Below are positions 43,337 to 51,931 of a stretch of 64,000 bases of DNA, piece after piece; position 1 is the stretch's first letter, and every line of letters begins with the position of its first letter. The stretch spans positions 1 to 64,000 of the forward strand of contig NZ_BAFT02000107.1 in NCBI RefSeq assembly GCF_000308475.2. The letters run 5' to 3'. Under the pieces are notes generated by a model that saw nothing but the letters and a program-made list of their open reading frames with translations, ran no database searches and was not told where the DNA came from. The DNA comes from Nocardia brasiliensis NBRC 14402 (GTDB lineage: Bacteria; Actinomycetota; Actinomycetes; Mycobacteriales; Mycobacteriaceae). The position numbers were made by a program, and so were the translations under genes.

Positions 43337-43435
43337 GCGACTCGGCGGCCGGGGAAATCTTTTTCCGGCAACAAGGACGGCACACTCAGCGTGTATGTAA
43401 CACGGATTTAACGCCGGGTGCTTACGCTCGCGGAC

Positions 43436-44776
43436 ATGGATCGCCAGAAGGAATTCGTGCTGCGGACGCTCGAAGAGCGGGACATCCGCTTCGTACGTCT
43501 CTGGTTCACCGACGTCTTGGGTTACCTGAAGTCCGTCGCCATCGCTCCCGCCGAGCTGGAGGGCGCGTTCGAGGAGGGTATCGGCTTCGACGGTTCCGCC
43601 GTCGAAGGCTTCGCCCGGGTGTCGGAGGCCGATATGGTCGCGCGGCCCGATCCGTCCACGTTCCAGGTGCTGCCGTGGTCGACGAGCAAGGGGCATCAGC
43701 ACTCGGCCCGCATGTTCTGTGACATCACGATGCCCGACGGTTCGCCGTCCTGGGCCGACCCGCGCCACGTGCTGCGCCGCCAGCTGAACAAGGCCGGCGA
43801 TGTCGGGTTCAGCTGCTACGTGCACCCGGAGATCGAGTTCTTCCTGCTGGAGAACGGCCCGCAGGACGGCTCGCAGCCGATCCCGGCCGATTCCGGCGGC
43901 TTCTTCGACCAGGCCGTGCACGATTCGGCGCCGAACTTCCGCCGCCACGCCATCGACGCGCTCGAGTCGATGGGCATCTCGGTGGAGTTCAGCCATCACG
44001 AGGGCGCGCCCGGTCAGCAGGAGATCGACCTGCGCTACGCCGACGCGCTGTCCATGGCCGACAACGTGATGACCTTCCGCTACCTGATCAAGGAGGTGGC
44101 GATCGACGAGGGCGTACGCGCGACGTTCATGCCCAAGCCGTTCGCCCAGTACCCGGGCTCGGCGATGCACACGCACATGAGCCTGTTCGAGGGCGAGGCC
44201 AACGCCTTCCACGATCCGGACGATCCGATCAACCTGTCCGTCACCGCGCGCGCGTTCATCGCGGGCATCCTCGAGCACGCCCCGGAGATCAGCGCGATCA
44301 GCAACCAGTGGGTGAACTCCTACAAGCGGCTCATCCACGGCGGGGAAGCGCCGACCGCCGCGTCCTGGGGCCGGTCCAACCGTTCCGCGCTGGTCCGGGT
44401 GCCGATGTACACGCCGAACAAGTCCTCCTCGCGGCGCATCGAGATCCGCAGCCCCGATTCGGCCTGCAACCCGTACCTGACCTTCGCCGTGCTGCTCGCA
44501 GCCGGTTTGCGCGGCATCGAAAAGGGCTACACCCTGCCGCCGGAGGCCGAGGACGACGTCTGGTCGCTGACCGCCGCCGAGCGGCGCGCGATGGGCTTCC
44601 GGGAACTGCCCGGCACGCTGGACGAGGCGCTGCAGGCGATGGAGCGCTCCGAGCTGGTCGCCGAGACGCTCGGCGAGCACGTGTTCGACTTCTTCCTGCG
44701 CAACAAGCGCCGGGAGTGGGCCGACTACCGCAGCCAGGTGACGCCGTACGAGCTGAAGGAATACCTCGGACTGTGA
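43436..44776 (+). CDS. glnA2: Glutamine synthetase family protein GlnA2
   Basis: ATG 43436 gives 446 residues beginning MDRQKEFVLRTLEERDIRFV, the same length and start as mycobacterial GlnA2. Catalytic-core motifs VHPEIEFFLLENGP, FSHHEGAPGQQEIDLRYADA, HTHMSLF and NPYLTFAVLLAAGLRG are intact. The adenylylation loop of GlnA1 (Tyr in LYELPPEE) is absent; here the region reads GYTLPPEAEDDVW. It is a biosynthetic or polyamine/amine-ligating GS paralogue; glnE follows 87 bp later. Synteny matches Rv2222c. Confidence 0.92.
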   Translation: MDRQKEFVLRTLEERDIRFVRLWFTDVLGYLKSVAIAPAELEGAFEEGIGFDGSAVEGFARVSEADMVARPDPSTFQVLPWSTSKGHQHSARMFCDITMPDGSPSWADPRHVLRRQLNKAGDVGFSCYVHPEIEFFLLENGPQDGSQPIPADSGGFFDQAVHDSAPNFRRHAIDALESMGISVEFSHHEGAPGQQEIDLRYADALSMADNVMTFRYLIKEVAIDEGVRATFMPKPFAQYPGSAMHTHMSLFEGEANAFHDPDDPINLSVTARAFIAGILEHAPEISAISNQWVNSYKRLIHGGEAPTAASWGRSNRSALVRVPMYTPNKSSSRRIEIRSPDSACNPYLTFAVLLAAGLRGIEKGYTLPPEAEDDVWSLTAAERRAMGFRELPGTLDEALQAMERSELVAETLGEHVFDFFLRNKRREWADYRSQVTPYELKEYLGL

Positions 44777-44863
44777 ACCCGGGCGGGCACCTGCGCCGTT
44801 CTGGTACCGAAGATAGGTTCCGGGGTGGCCTGCCGTTAGCTTCGAGCCTGTAATTTGAGAGCT

Positions 44864-47800
44864 ATGGTCCGGCCACCGTCTGCCCGCTCCGCTGTCCCCG
44901 GTGTCGGTCGGCTCGGATTACTCGAGCCGTCCGCTGCTGCCACGCTGCGCGAATTGGGCTGGGACAACGTCGAAAGTATCCCCGTGCTGTGGGCGCTGTC
45001 GCGCGCGCCCGACGCCGACCTCGCGCTGAACACCCTGCTGAAGCTGTACGAGCAGCTCGGAACGGACTGGGCGGCACTGGATTCGGCGATCCGATCGGAA
45101 ACCGCGCTGCGCGGCAGGTTGTTCGCGCTGATCGGCGCGTCCAGCGCGTTCGCCGATCATCTCGTCGCCGACCCGGCGGCCTGGGAGATCCTGCGGCGCA
45201 AGGCTTTGCCTTCCCGCGAGGAGGTGCTGGCGGATCTGCTCGACGTGGTCGACGCGGTGCCCGAAACGGGAGCCAACGCGGGTCCGATGATTTTCCGGGC
45301 GGGCGAGCACGGTCCCGAGGTTGTGGCGTTGCTGCGCAAGCGATACCGGGACCAGCTCATGCTGCTCGCGGCGCTCGACCTCGCCGCGACCGTGGAGAAC
45401 GAGCCGGTGCTGCCGTATCAGGTGGTCGGCAGGCACCTCACGGACCTGGCCGATGCCGCGCTCACCGCCGCGCTGTCGGTGGCGGTCGCGCGGGTCTGCA
45501 AGGACGGTCCGGTGCCGGTGCGCCTCGCCGTGATCGCCATGGGCAAGAGCGGTGCCCGGGAACTGAACTACGTCAGCGATGTCGACGTGGTCTTCGTCGC
45601 CGAACCCGCCGACGCCACCGCCACCCGGCTGGCCGCCGAGATGATGAGCGTCGCGAGCGCGGCCTACTTCGAGGTCGACGCGGCGCTGCGACCCGAAGGC
45701 AAGGCGGGCGCGCTGGTCCGCACGCTCGACTCGCATCTGGCCTACTACAAGCGCTGGGCACGCACCTGGGAGTTCCAAGCGCTGCTCAAGAACCGGCCGA
45801 TGACCGGCGATCTGGAACTCGGCGAGCAGTACCGGGCCGCGCTGATGCCGATGGTGTGGAACGCCTCCGAGCGTCCCGACTTCGTCGCCGATGTACAGGC
45901 GATGCGGCGGCGGGTGGAGGATCTGGTGCCCGCCGATCTGCGTGAGCGCGAGCTCAAACTGGGGCACGGCAGCCTGCGCGATGTCGAATTCGCGGTCCAG
46001 CTCCTGCAATTGGTGCACGGGCGGGTCGACGAGTCGCTGCATGTGCAGGGCACCGTCGAGGCGTTGACCGCCCTGGCCGCGGGCGGGTACGTCGGCCGGG
46101 ACGACGCCGCCAATCTCACCGCGTCCTACGAGTTCCTGCGGCTGCTCGAACATCGGCTACAGCTGCAGCGGTTGCGGCGCACGCACACGCTGCCGGCCGC
46201 CGACGACGAGGAAGGCATGCGCTGGCTGGCGCGCGCGGCGCACATCCGGCCCGACGGCAGGCAGGACGCGGTCGGTGTGCTCGGCACCGAGATCCGCCGG
46301 AACGCGGTGCGGGTCAGACGATTACACGCCAAGCTGTTCTATCGTCCGCTGCTCGAATCGGTGGTCAAGATGGACCCCGACGCGCTGCGGCTCAGCCCCG
46401 ACGCCGCGATCCGGCAGCTGGCCGCGCTGGGCTACCAGGCGCCCGAACACGCACTCGGGCACCTGAAGGCGCTCACCGGCGGGGTTTCGCGTAAGGGCCG
46501 CATCCAGGCGCTGCTGCTGCCGACCTTGCTCGAATGGCTCGGTGAGACACCGAATCCCGACGCGGGCCTGCTCGCCTACCGGCGCGTGTCGGAGGGGCTC
46601 GACGACCAGATCTGGTTCCTGCGCGAACTGCGCGACGAGGGCGCGATCGCCCAGCGGCTGATGATCGTGCTCGGCTCCTCGGAATACCTGCCGGACCTGC
46701 TGATCAACGCGCCGGACACGATCCGCATGTACGCCGACGGGCCGGGCGGGCCGCTGCTGCTCAGCCCGCAACCCGAAGACGTCGCGCGCGGCATCATGAC
46801 CGCGGCGTCCCGTTATGAAGACCCGAAACGCGCTGTGGCGGCGGCACGTTCGCTGCGCAGACACGAACTGGCGCGGATCGCCTCGGCCGACCTGCTCGGC
46901 ATGCTCGACGTGCAGCAGGTGTGCCGGGCGCTGTCCTCGGTGTGGGTCGCGGTGCTCGAAGCCGCGCTCGCGGCGGTGATCCGGGCCAGCGAGGCGGAAC
47001 TGGGCACGCCTGCCCCCGCCGATTTCGCAGTGATCGGGATGGGCCGGCTCGGCGGCATGGAACTCGGGTACGGGTCCGACGCGGACGTCCTGTTCGTCTG
47101 TGATCCCCGGCCCGGCGAAGACGAGACCAAGGCCGTGAAGTGGGCGATCAACGTCGCCGACAAGGTGCAGCGTCTGCTCGGCGCGCCCAGCACCGACCCG
47201 CCGCTGCATGTGGACGCCGGGCTGCGCCCCGAGGGCCGCAACGGCGCGCTGGTGCGCACCCTGGCCGCCTACGCCGCGTACTACCAGCAGTGGGCGCAGC
47301 CGTGGGAGGTGCAGGCGCTGCTGCGGGCGCACCAGGTCGCGGGCGATCAGCAACTCGGACTGCGTTTCCTGCACATCATCGACAAGGTGCGCTACCCGGA
47401 GGGCGGCGTCTCCACCGAGGCGGTGCGCGAGATCCGGCGGATCAAGGCCCGCGTCGACGCCGAACGGCTGCCGCGCGGCGCGAACCCCGCCACGCACACC
47501 AAACTCGGCCGCGGCGGCCTCGCCGATATCGAGTGGACCGTGCAGTTGATGCAGCTGCGCTACGCCCACGACGTGCTCGGCCTGCACAATACGTCCACGC
47601 TGGAATCGCTCGACGTGATCGAGCAGACCAAGCTGCTCGACACCGCCGACGTCGAACTGCTCCGCGACGCCTGGCTCACCGCGACGAAGGCCCGCAACGC
47701 CCTGGTCCTGGTGCGCGGCAAGCCGACCGACCAACTCCCCGGCCCCGGCCGGCTACTGTCCGCGGTCGCCCGAGTGGCGGGCTGGCCGAACGACGACGGC

Positions 47801-47875
47801 AGCGAATTCCTCGACCATTACATGCGGATCACCCGCCGGGCGAAAGCGGTGGTGGAGCGCGTGTTCGGCCAGTAG
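44864..47875 (+). CDS. glnE: Glutamine synthetase adenylyltransferase/deadenylase
   Basis: ATG 44864 (or TTG 44855) gives about 1003 residues, full length. It has two nucleotidyltransferase domains: the N-terminal one with AMGKSGARELNYVSDVDVVF and the C-terminal one with GMGRLGGMELGYGSDADVLF, each with the GS...DxD motif. Linker repeats GSLRDVEFAVQLLQL and GGLADIEWTVQLMQL are as expected. It adds or removes AMP on Tyr406 of GlnA1, tuning glutamine synthesis to nitrogen status. It lies between glnA2 and, after several genes, glnA1. Confidence 0.95.
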   Translation: MVRPPSARSAVPGVGRLGLLEPSAAATLRELGWDNVESIPVLWALSRAPDADLALNTLLKLYEQLGTDWAALDSAIRSETALRGRLFALIGASSAFADHLVADPAAWEILRRKALPSREEVLADLLDVVDAVPETGANAGPMIFRAGEHGPEVVALLRKRYRDQLMLLAALDLAATVENEPVLPYQVVGRHLTDLADAALTAALSVAVARVCKDGPVPVRLAVIAMGKSGARELNYVSDVDVVFVAEPADATATRLAAEMMSVASAAYFEVDAALRPEGKAGALVRTLDSHLAYYKRWARTWEFQALLKNRPMTGDLELGEQYRAALMPMVWNASERPDFVADVQAMRRRVEDLVPADLRERELKLGHGSLRDVEFAVQLLQLVHGRVDESLHVQGTVEALTALAAGGYVGRDDAANLTASYEFLRLLEHRLQLQRLRRTHTLPAADDEEGMRWLARAAHIRPDGRQDAVGVLGTEIRRNAVRVRRLHAKLFYRPLLESVVKMDPDALRLSPDAAIRQLAALGYQAPEHALGHLKALTGGVSRKGRIQALLLPTLLEWLGETPNPDAGLLAYRRVSEGLDDQIWFLRELRDEGAIAQRLMIVLGSSEYLPDLLINAPDTIRMYADGPGGPLLLSPQPEDVARGIMTAASRYEDPKRAVAAARSLRRHELARIASADLLGMLDVQQVCRALSSVWVAVLEAALAAVIRASEAELGTPAPADFAVIGMGRLGGMELGYGSDADVLFVCDPRPGEDETKAVKWAINVADKVQRLLGAPSTDPPLHVDAGLRPEGRNGALVRTLAAYAAYYQQWAQPWEVQALLRAHQVAGDQQLGLRFLHIIDKVRYPEGGVSTEAVREIRRIKARVDAERLPRGANPATHTKLGRGGLADIEWTVQLMQLRYAHDVLGLHNTSTLESLDVIEQTKLLDTADVELLRDAWLTATKARNALVLVRGKPTDQLPGPGRLLSAVARVAGWPNDDGSEFLDHYMRITRRAKAVVERVFGQ

Positions 47876-47894
47876 GCCACGGCAACACCGGACT

Positions 47895-47975
47895 GCCGCA
47901 CCAGTTCTGTGTTCTCGCACCCCGACTTGCCGCGTGACACACCGGGTCTCGACGCAGAAGGGGTGCGTCTGTTGG
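47895..47975. repeat. Palindromic intergenic repeat, family R1, copy D (degenerate)
   Basis: Left side CCGCACCAGTTCTGTGTTCT with CGCACCCC and right side AGAAGGGGTGCGTCTG share blocks with R1 copy C, but the centre is eroded, with only partial pairing. It sits between glnE and the phosphodiesterase-like gene. Confidence 0.55.
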
Positions 47976-48039
47976 CACCCACACAAGTGCTGCACAGATA
48001 CGACGCGGTTGCTCCACAACGGGCGCTTAGGGTCGGGGT

Positions 48040-48984
48040 ATGCGTGGATGGGTGGAACGTTTCGTACTCGGAGTGGGGTGGTGCGCTGCCGCGGCGGGGC
48101 TCGCCGGGCTGGTGCTGCACTTCGTGGCTTGGCGGCAGCGGCCGTTGGCGCTGTTGGCGTCGGGGGCCACGTATCTGATGGTCGGGGCGGTGGTCGGGCT
48201 GGTGTGTTTCCTGGTCGTCCGCGGGTGGCGCAGCGCGGGCGTGGCCGCGGTGCTGGTCGGGGTGGTGCTGTGGACGGCGGTGCCGACGTTCGTCCCGCAG
48301 AGTCGCGCCGCCACCGGTCCCGAGGTGAACGTGATGCAGTCGAACCTGTTGTTCGGTGGTGCCGACGCGGACGCGGTGGTGCGGGCCGTCCGGGACAACC
48401 GCATCGACGTGCTGACCGTGAACGAGCTGACGAACGCCGCGGTCGATCGACTGGCCGCGGCGGGACTCGACGCCGCACTGCCGCACCGCTACCTCGAGCC
48501 GACCGCGGACGGCGGGGGCGGCACCGGGATCTACAGCCGATATCCGTTGCGCGACACCAAGAAATACAGCGGGTTCATCCTGAACCAGGTCTCCGCCACG
48601 ATGGAGCATCCGGACCGCGGACCCGTCGCGGTGTTCGCCTTCCACCCGATCCCGCCGCCGATGAACTTCGCCGACTGGCTGGCCGAGATGCGCCGCATCC
48701 GCGAGATCCTGGCCGCGCAACAAGGTCCGGCGATCGTCGGCGCGGACTTCAACGCCACCCGCGACCACGCCGCCTACCGCGAACTCCTGCACGGACGATT
48801 CGAATCCGCCGCAGATCAGGCGGGCGCGGGCCTGCTGCTCACCTTCCCCGACGACAAACAGTGGGGCCCGATCATCGGCATCGATCACGTCCTGCTCGCC
48901 GACGCCGAAGCCGAGGAAGTCCGCACCCTCAGCATCCCCCGGTCCGACCACCGAGCCCTGATCGCCCGAGTCCGTTTGACTTGA
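48040..48984 (+). CDS. Membrane-anchored endonuclease/exonuclease/phosphatase-family protein
   Basis: A 314-residue protein. Three TM helices at about 5-30, 40-62 and 70-88 precede the EEP domain: VNVMQSNLLFGGADADAVVR, TVNELTNAAVDRLAAAGL (metal Glu), GADFNATRDHAAYRE, and C-terminal IIGIDHVLLADAE and SDHRALIARVRL, carrying the catalytic His. The active site would face outside the membrane. Substrates of such proteins include phospholipid or nucleic acid phosphodiesters; none is evident here. Confidence 0.88.
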   Translation: MRGWVERFVLGVGWCAAAAGLAGLVLHFVAWRQRPLALLASGATYLMVGAVVGLVCFLVVRGWRSAGVAAVLVGVVLWTAVPTFVPQSRAATGPEVNVMQSNLLFGGADADAVVRAVRDNRIDVLTVNELTNAAVDRLAAAGLDAALPHRYLEPTADGGGGTGIYSRYPLRDTKKYSGFILNQVSATMEHPDRGPVAVFAFHPIPPPMNFADWLAEMRRIREILAAQQGPAIVGADFNATRDHAAYRELLHGRFESAADQAGAGLLLTFPDDKQWGPIIGIDHVLLADAEAEEVRTLSIPRSDHRALIARVRLT

Positions 48985-49114
48985 CCTACGACATCCTCAC
49001 CTCTGGTCGCGCGCGCGTGCGGCCTACTACCATCTAGGGCACGGCGGGCAGGGGTCTGCTGAAATCTCCGTCCCTCCTGAGTGAGCGGCGCGCGGTGGTT
49101 CGGGAGGCGCAGCG

Positions 49115-50560
49115 ATGGGGAAGCAGCGGTGGCGGATCGGCGCGGTGGTGGTGCTCGCGCTGTTCGGCATGGTGCTCGCGGGATGCGGTGTGACCGTGCA
49201 GGATCCGGCGGCACCGCAGGCGCCGGCCACCGAGACGGACTGGGAGATCGCCGGTTCGATGACCGCCACGGGTCCGAGCGGTCCGCGGCCCGGCGTGCCG
49301 GACGCGCCGCTCAGCGCGACGAACGGTGACGGCGGCAGGTTCGACACGCTCGCGCTGAACTCGCTCGCGGATCTGCAGGAATTCTGGACGACGGAGTACC
49401 ACAAGGACTTTCCGGGCCCGTTCACCCCGGTGCAGAACTTCTTCTCCTGGTCGGCGCCGGCGCCGAAAGACCAGGCGATCCGCTTCTGCGACGAATCCAC
49501 CTATCACGTCGTGAACGCCGCCTACTGCGGTCTCGACCACACCATCGGCTGGGACCGCGGCGTCCTGCTGCCGCAGGTCGTCGAGAAGTTCGGCGAGATG
49601 GCCGTGGTGATGGTGCTCGCGCACGAATACGGGCACGCGATCCAGGGCCAAGCGCGATTGGCGGGCGTGCGCACCCCGACCCTGGTGCTGGAGCAGCAGG
49701 CCGACTGCCTGGCCGGGGTGTTCTTACGTCATGTGGCCGAGGGGAATTCGGCGCATTTCACGGTGAACACCACCGACGGACTCAATGCGGTGCTCGGCGC
49801 GACGGTCGCCTTCCGCGATCAAGGGTTCGGCGATCCGGGCAACGCGCACGGGTCGGCGTTCGAGCGGGTCACCGCGGTGCAGATCGGCTATTCCGACGGC
49901 ACGAAGGGCTGTAAGGCGTTGACGCCGAAGGAGATCGCGCAGCGCCGCGGTCAACTGCCGGTTTCCTTCGGCGTGGCCGACGCGCTGTTCCAGCTGCCGG
50001 TGAATCGGCAGTCGCTGGAGCGGTTGAGCCGGACGCTGCTCGCGCTCTTCCCTACGGCCGAGCCGCCGCGGTTCGACTACGCGGGGACCGGTGGTGACTG
50101 TGCGAATATTACTGCGACAGAGCCGGTTTCGTATTGTCCGACGGCGAACCGGATCGGCACCGACGTGCCCGCCCTCACGAAGCTGAGTGCGCCCGCGCGC
50201 GGCGAGGCGGAACTGCTTTCGGCGATGGTGCACGGCGACTACTCCGCCTTCGTCCTCTTCGTCTCCCGCTACACCCTTGCCGTGCAACGCGAACGCGGGT
50301 TGTCGCTCACCGGCGCGGAGACGGCGGGTTTGCGCACCGCGTGCCTGTCCGGTGTGGTGTCCACGAAATTGAGTGAGCCGGGCGGTGATCTGCGGCTCTC
50401 GGCCGACGATCTCGACGAGGCCGTGTCCGAACTACTGACCGCGGGTCTGGCCGCGAGCGACGTGAACGGAAAGGTGGTGCCGAGCGGGTATCAACGCGTC
50501 GAGGCGTTCCGCACGGGGGTGCTCGACGGCGAGGCAGCGTGCCTGTCGCGGTACCGCTGA
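49115..50560 (+). CDS. Lipoprotein zinc metallopeptidase
   Basis: A 481-residue protein. Signal peptide with lipobox LAGC (Cys24). Zinc motif HEYGH at 170-174 (VLAHEYGHAIQGQARLAGVR), followed by EQQADCLAGVFLRH supplying the third ligand. The family is neutral zinc metallopeptidase (YpfJ/PF04228-like); the C-terminal half contains EKLSAPARGEAELLSAMVHG-like helical sequence and several Cys. It is probably anchored to the envelope and degrades exported protein. Its last 70 bp overlap the convergent ribH2 gene. Confidence 0.85.
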   Translation: MGKQRWRIGAVVVLALFGMVLAGCGVTVQDPAAPQAPATETDWEIAGSMTATGPSGPRPGVPDAPLSATNGDGGRFDTLALNSLADLQEFWTTEYHKDFPGPFTPVQNFFSWSAPAPKDQAIRFCDESTYHVVNAAYCGLDHTIGWDRGVLLPQVVEKFGEMAVVMVLAHEYGHAIQGQARLAGVRTPTLVLEQQADCLAGVFLRHVAEGNSAHFTVNTTDGLNAVLGATVAFRDQGFGDPGNAHGSAFERVTAVQIGYSDGTKGCKALTPKEIAQRRGQLPVSFGVADALFQLPVNRQSLERLSRTLLALFPTAEPPRFDYAGTGGDCANITATEPVSYCPTANRIGTDVPALTKLSAPARGEAELLSAMVHGDYSAFVLFVSRYTLAVQRERGLSLTGAETAGLRTACLSGVVSTKLSEPGGDLRLSADDLDEAVSELLTAGLAASDVNGKVVPSGYQRVEAFRTGVLDGEAACLSRYR

Positions 50561-51009
50561 ACCGGCAGGGAGCGCAGCGAAGTCAGCGTGGCGGCCAGTG
50601 CGCGCGCGGCCTGCGCACCCTTGGTCACGAAATGCTCGGTGAAATACGTGACGTGCTCGCTGTGTTCGTGGAAGTGATGCGGGGTGAGCACGACGGAGAA
50701 CACCGGCACGTCGGTGTCCAGCTGCACCCGCATCAGCCCGTCGATCACCGCGGACGCGACGAAATCGTGCCGGTAGATGCCGCCGTCCACGACCAGCGCC
50801 GCGGCGACGACCGCCGCGTATTTGCCGGAGCGGGCCAGCCGCTGGGCGTGCAACGGGATCTCGAACGCACCGGGCACCTCGAAGACGTCGACGGTGGCGG
50901 GGTCGTAGCCGAGCTCGGCGTATTCGGCGGTGAAACCTTCGTAGGCCTTGCCGACGATCGAGCTGTGCCAGCCGGCACGGAGGAAAGCGATGGATCCGGT
51001 AGTTCCCAT
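50491..51009 (-). CDS. ribH: 6,7-Dimethyl-8-ribityllumazine synthase, RibH2 type
   Basis: A 172-residue protein with the lumazine synthase fold: IAFLRAGWHSSIVGKAYEGF, FEVPGAFEIPLHAQRLARSG, VVAAALVVDGGIYRHDFVAS and the catalytic His in PHHFHEHSEHV. The Trp-His (WHSSIV) and the lack of canonical RibH1 features place it with the RibH2/decameric subgroup known in Brucella and rhizobia. It is isolated from other rib genes. It overlaps the convergent metallopeptidase gene by 70 bp, so the last residues share DNA with that gene. Confidence 0.88.
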   Translation of the reverse strand: MGTTGSIAFLRAGWHSSIVGKAYEGFTAEYAELGYDPATVDVFEVPGAFEIPLHAQRLARSGKYAAVVAAALVVDGGIYRHDFVASAVIDGLMRVQLDTDVPVFSVVLTPHHFHEHSEHVTYFTEHFVTKGAQAARALAATLTSLRSLPVQRYRDRHAASPSSTPVRNASTR

Positions 51010-51018
51010 GGCCGGATC

Positions 51019-51888
51019 TTACTTGCCGGTAACGTGCGCCTCCAGCCAGTCCACCACATTGCCGAGCACCTCGTCCTGCTCGGGTTCGTTGAATATCTCG
51101 TGGTAGAGGCCGTCGTAGCGAATCGCGGTGAGGTCTTTGGAGCCCGCGCCCCGCTCGATCAGGTCCGTGCCGGCGGGCGCGGCGATGGCGTCGCCGGTGC
51201 CGTGCAGCACCAGCAGCGGCACGGTGAGCCGGCCGAGGCGCTGCTTCACCAGGGTCGTCGTGTCCAGGATCTCGACCGCGGTGCGGGCGGGCAGGCTGCC
51301 GCGATAGACCAGCGGATCGTTGTCGTAGGCGCGGACCACCGCCGGATCGCGGCTGATCTGCGACGAATCCAGTTTCAGCACACCGAGATTCGGCGTGATC
51401 CGGGTGAGTAGCGGCGCGACGAGGCGCTGCAGCGGGTTGCCGAGCGGAATGACCAGCGGCGGCGCCGACAGCACGATGCCCGCGACGTCGACCGGCGCGC
51501 GGGTGGCCAGGTGCAGCACGATGAGGCTGCCCATCGAGTGCCCGATCAGGAAGCGCGGCACGTCCGGGTATTCGCGGCGCGCGATGTCCAGCATCGCCGC
51601 CACGTTGTCGGCGGCGCCGTCCATCGAACCGATATTGGCCTTGCTGCCCGCAGACTTGCCGTGGCCGATGTGGTCGAGCGCGTAGACCGCGAACCCGGCG
51701 CCCGCCAAACGCCGGCCGACATGGGTGTAGCGGCCGGAATGCTCCGCGACGCCGTGCACCAGAACGATCACGCCGCGCGCCTGCGCCTCGGGCAGCCAGG
51801 CGCGCCAGGCGATTCCGCTGCCGGTGCCGTCGAATTGCCCGGTCTCGGTACGGATGCCCGCGTCGTCGCGCTCCGGTTCCGCGGTCAC
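51019..51888 (-). CDS. Monoacylglycerol lipase-like alpha/beta hydrolase
   Basis: A 289-residue protein like mycobacterial Rv0183: VLVHGVAEHSGRYTHVGRRL, ALDHIGHGKSAG, nucleophile Ser118 in IGHSMGSLIVLHLA, Asp in VLHGTGDAIAAP and His in DGLYHEIFNEPEQDEV. Monoacylglycerol lipases release fatty acids from host or membrane lipids. It starts 43 bp after the M20 peptidase stop, so the M20 gene and this one may be co-transcribed from upstream. Confidence 0.9.
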   Translation of the reverse strand: MTAEPERDDAGIRTETGQFDGTGSGIAWRAWLPEAQARGVIVLVHGVAEHSGRYTHVGRRLAGAGFAVYALDHIGHGKSAGSKANIGSMDGAADNVAAMLDIARREYPDVPRFLIGHSMGSLIVLHLATRAPVDVAGIVLSAPPLVIPLGNPLQRLVAPLLTRITPNLGVLKLDSSQISRDPAVVRAYDNDPLVYRGSLPARTAVEILDTTTLVKQRLGRLTVPLLVLHGTGDAIAAPAGTDLIERGAGSKDLTAIRYDGLYHEIFNEPEQDEVLGNVVDWLEAHVTGK

Positions 51889-51931
51889 GACCGTGCCTCG
51901 CCGGTGCTCGGCTCGGTCCTGCTGCGCTCAC

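Noticed and set aside
43390..43435. Possible GlnR box before glnA2 (GTAAC and TTAAC elements)
   Set aside because: The GAAAC half-elements are missing, so the match is too weak to list.
41690..44680. Very long open frame on the minus strand opposite the CaeA-like and glnA2 genes
   Set aside because: It mirrors third-position GC of genuine genes on the other strand; its composition is His/Arg-rich with no recognisable motif.
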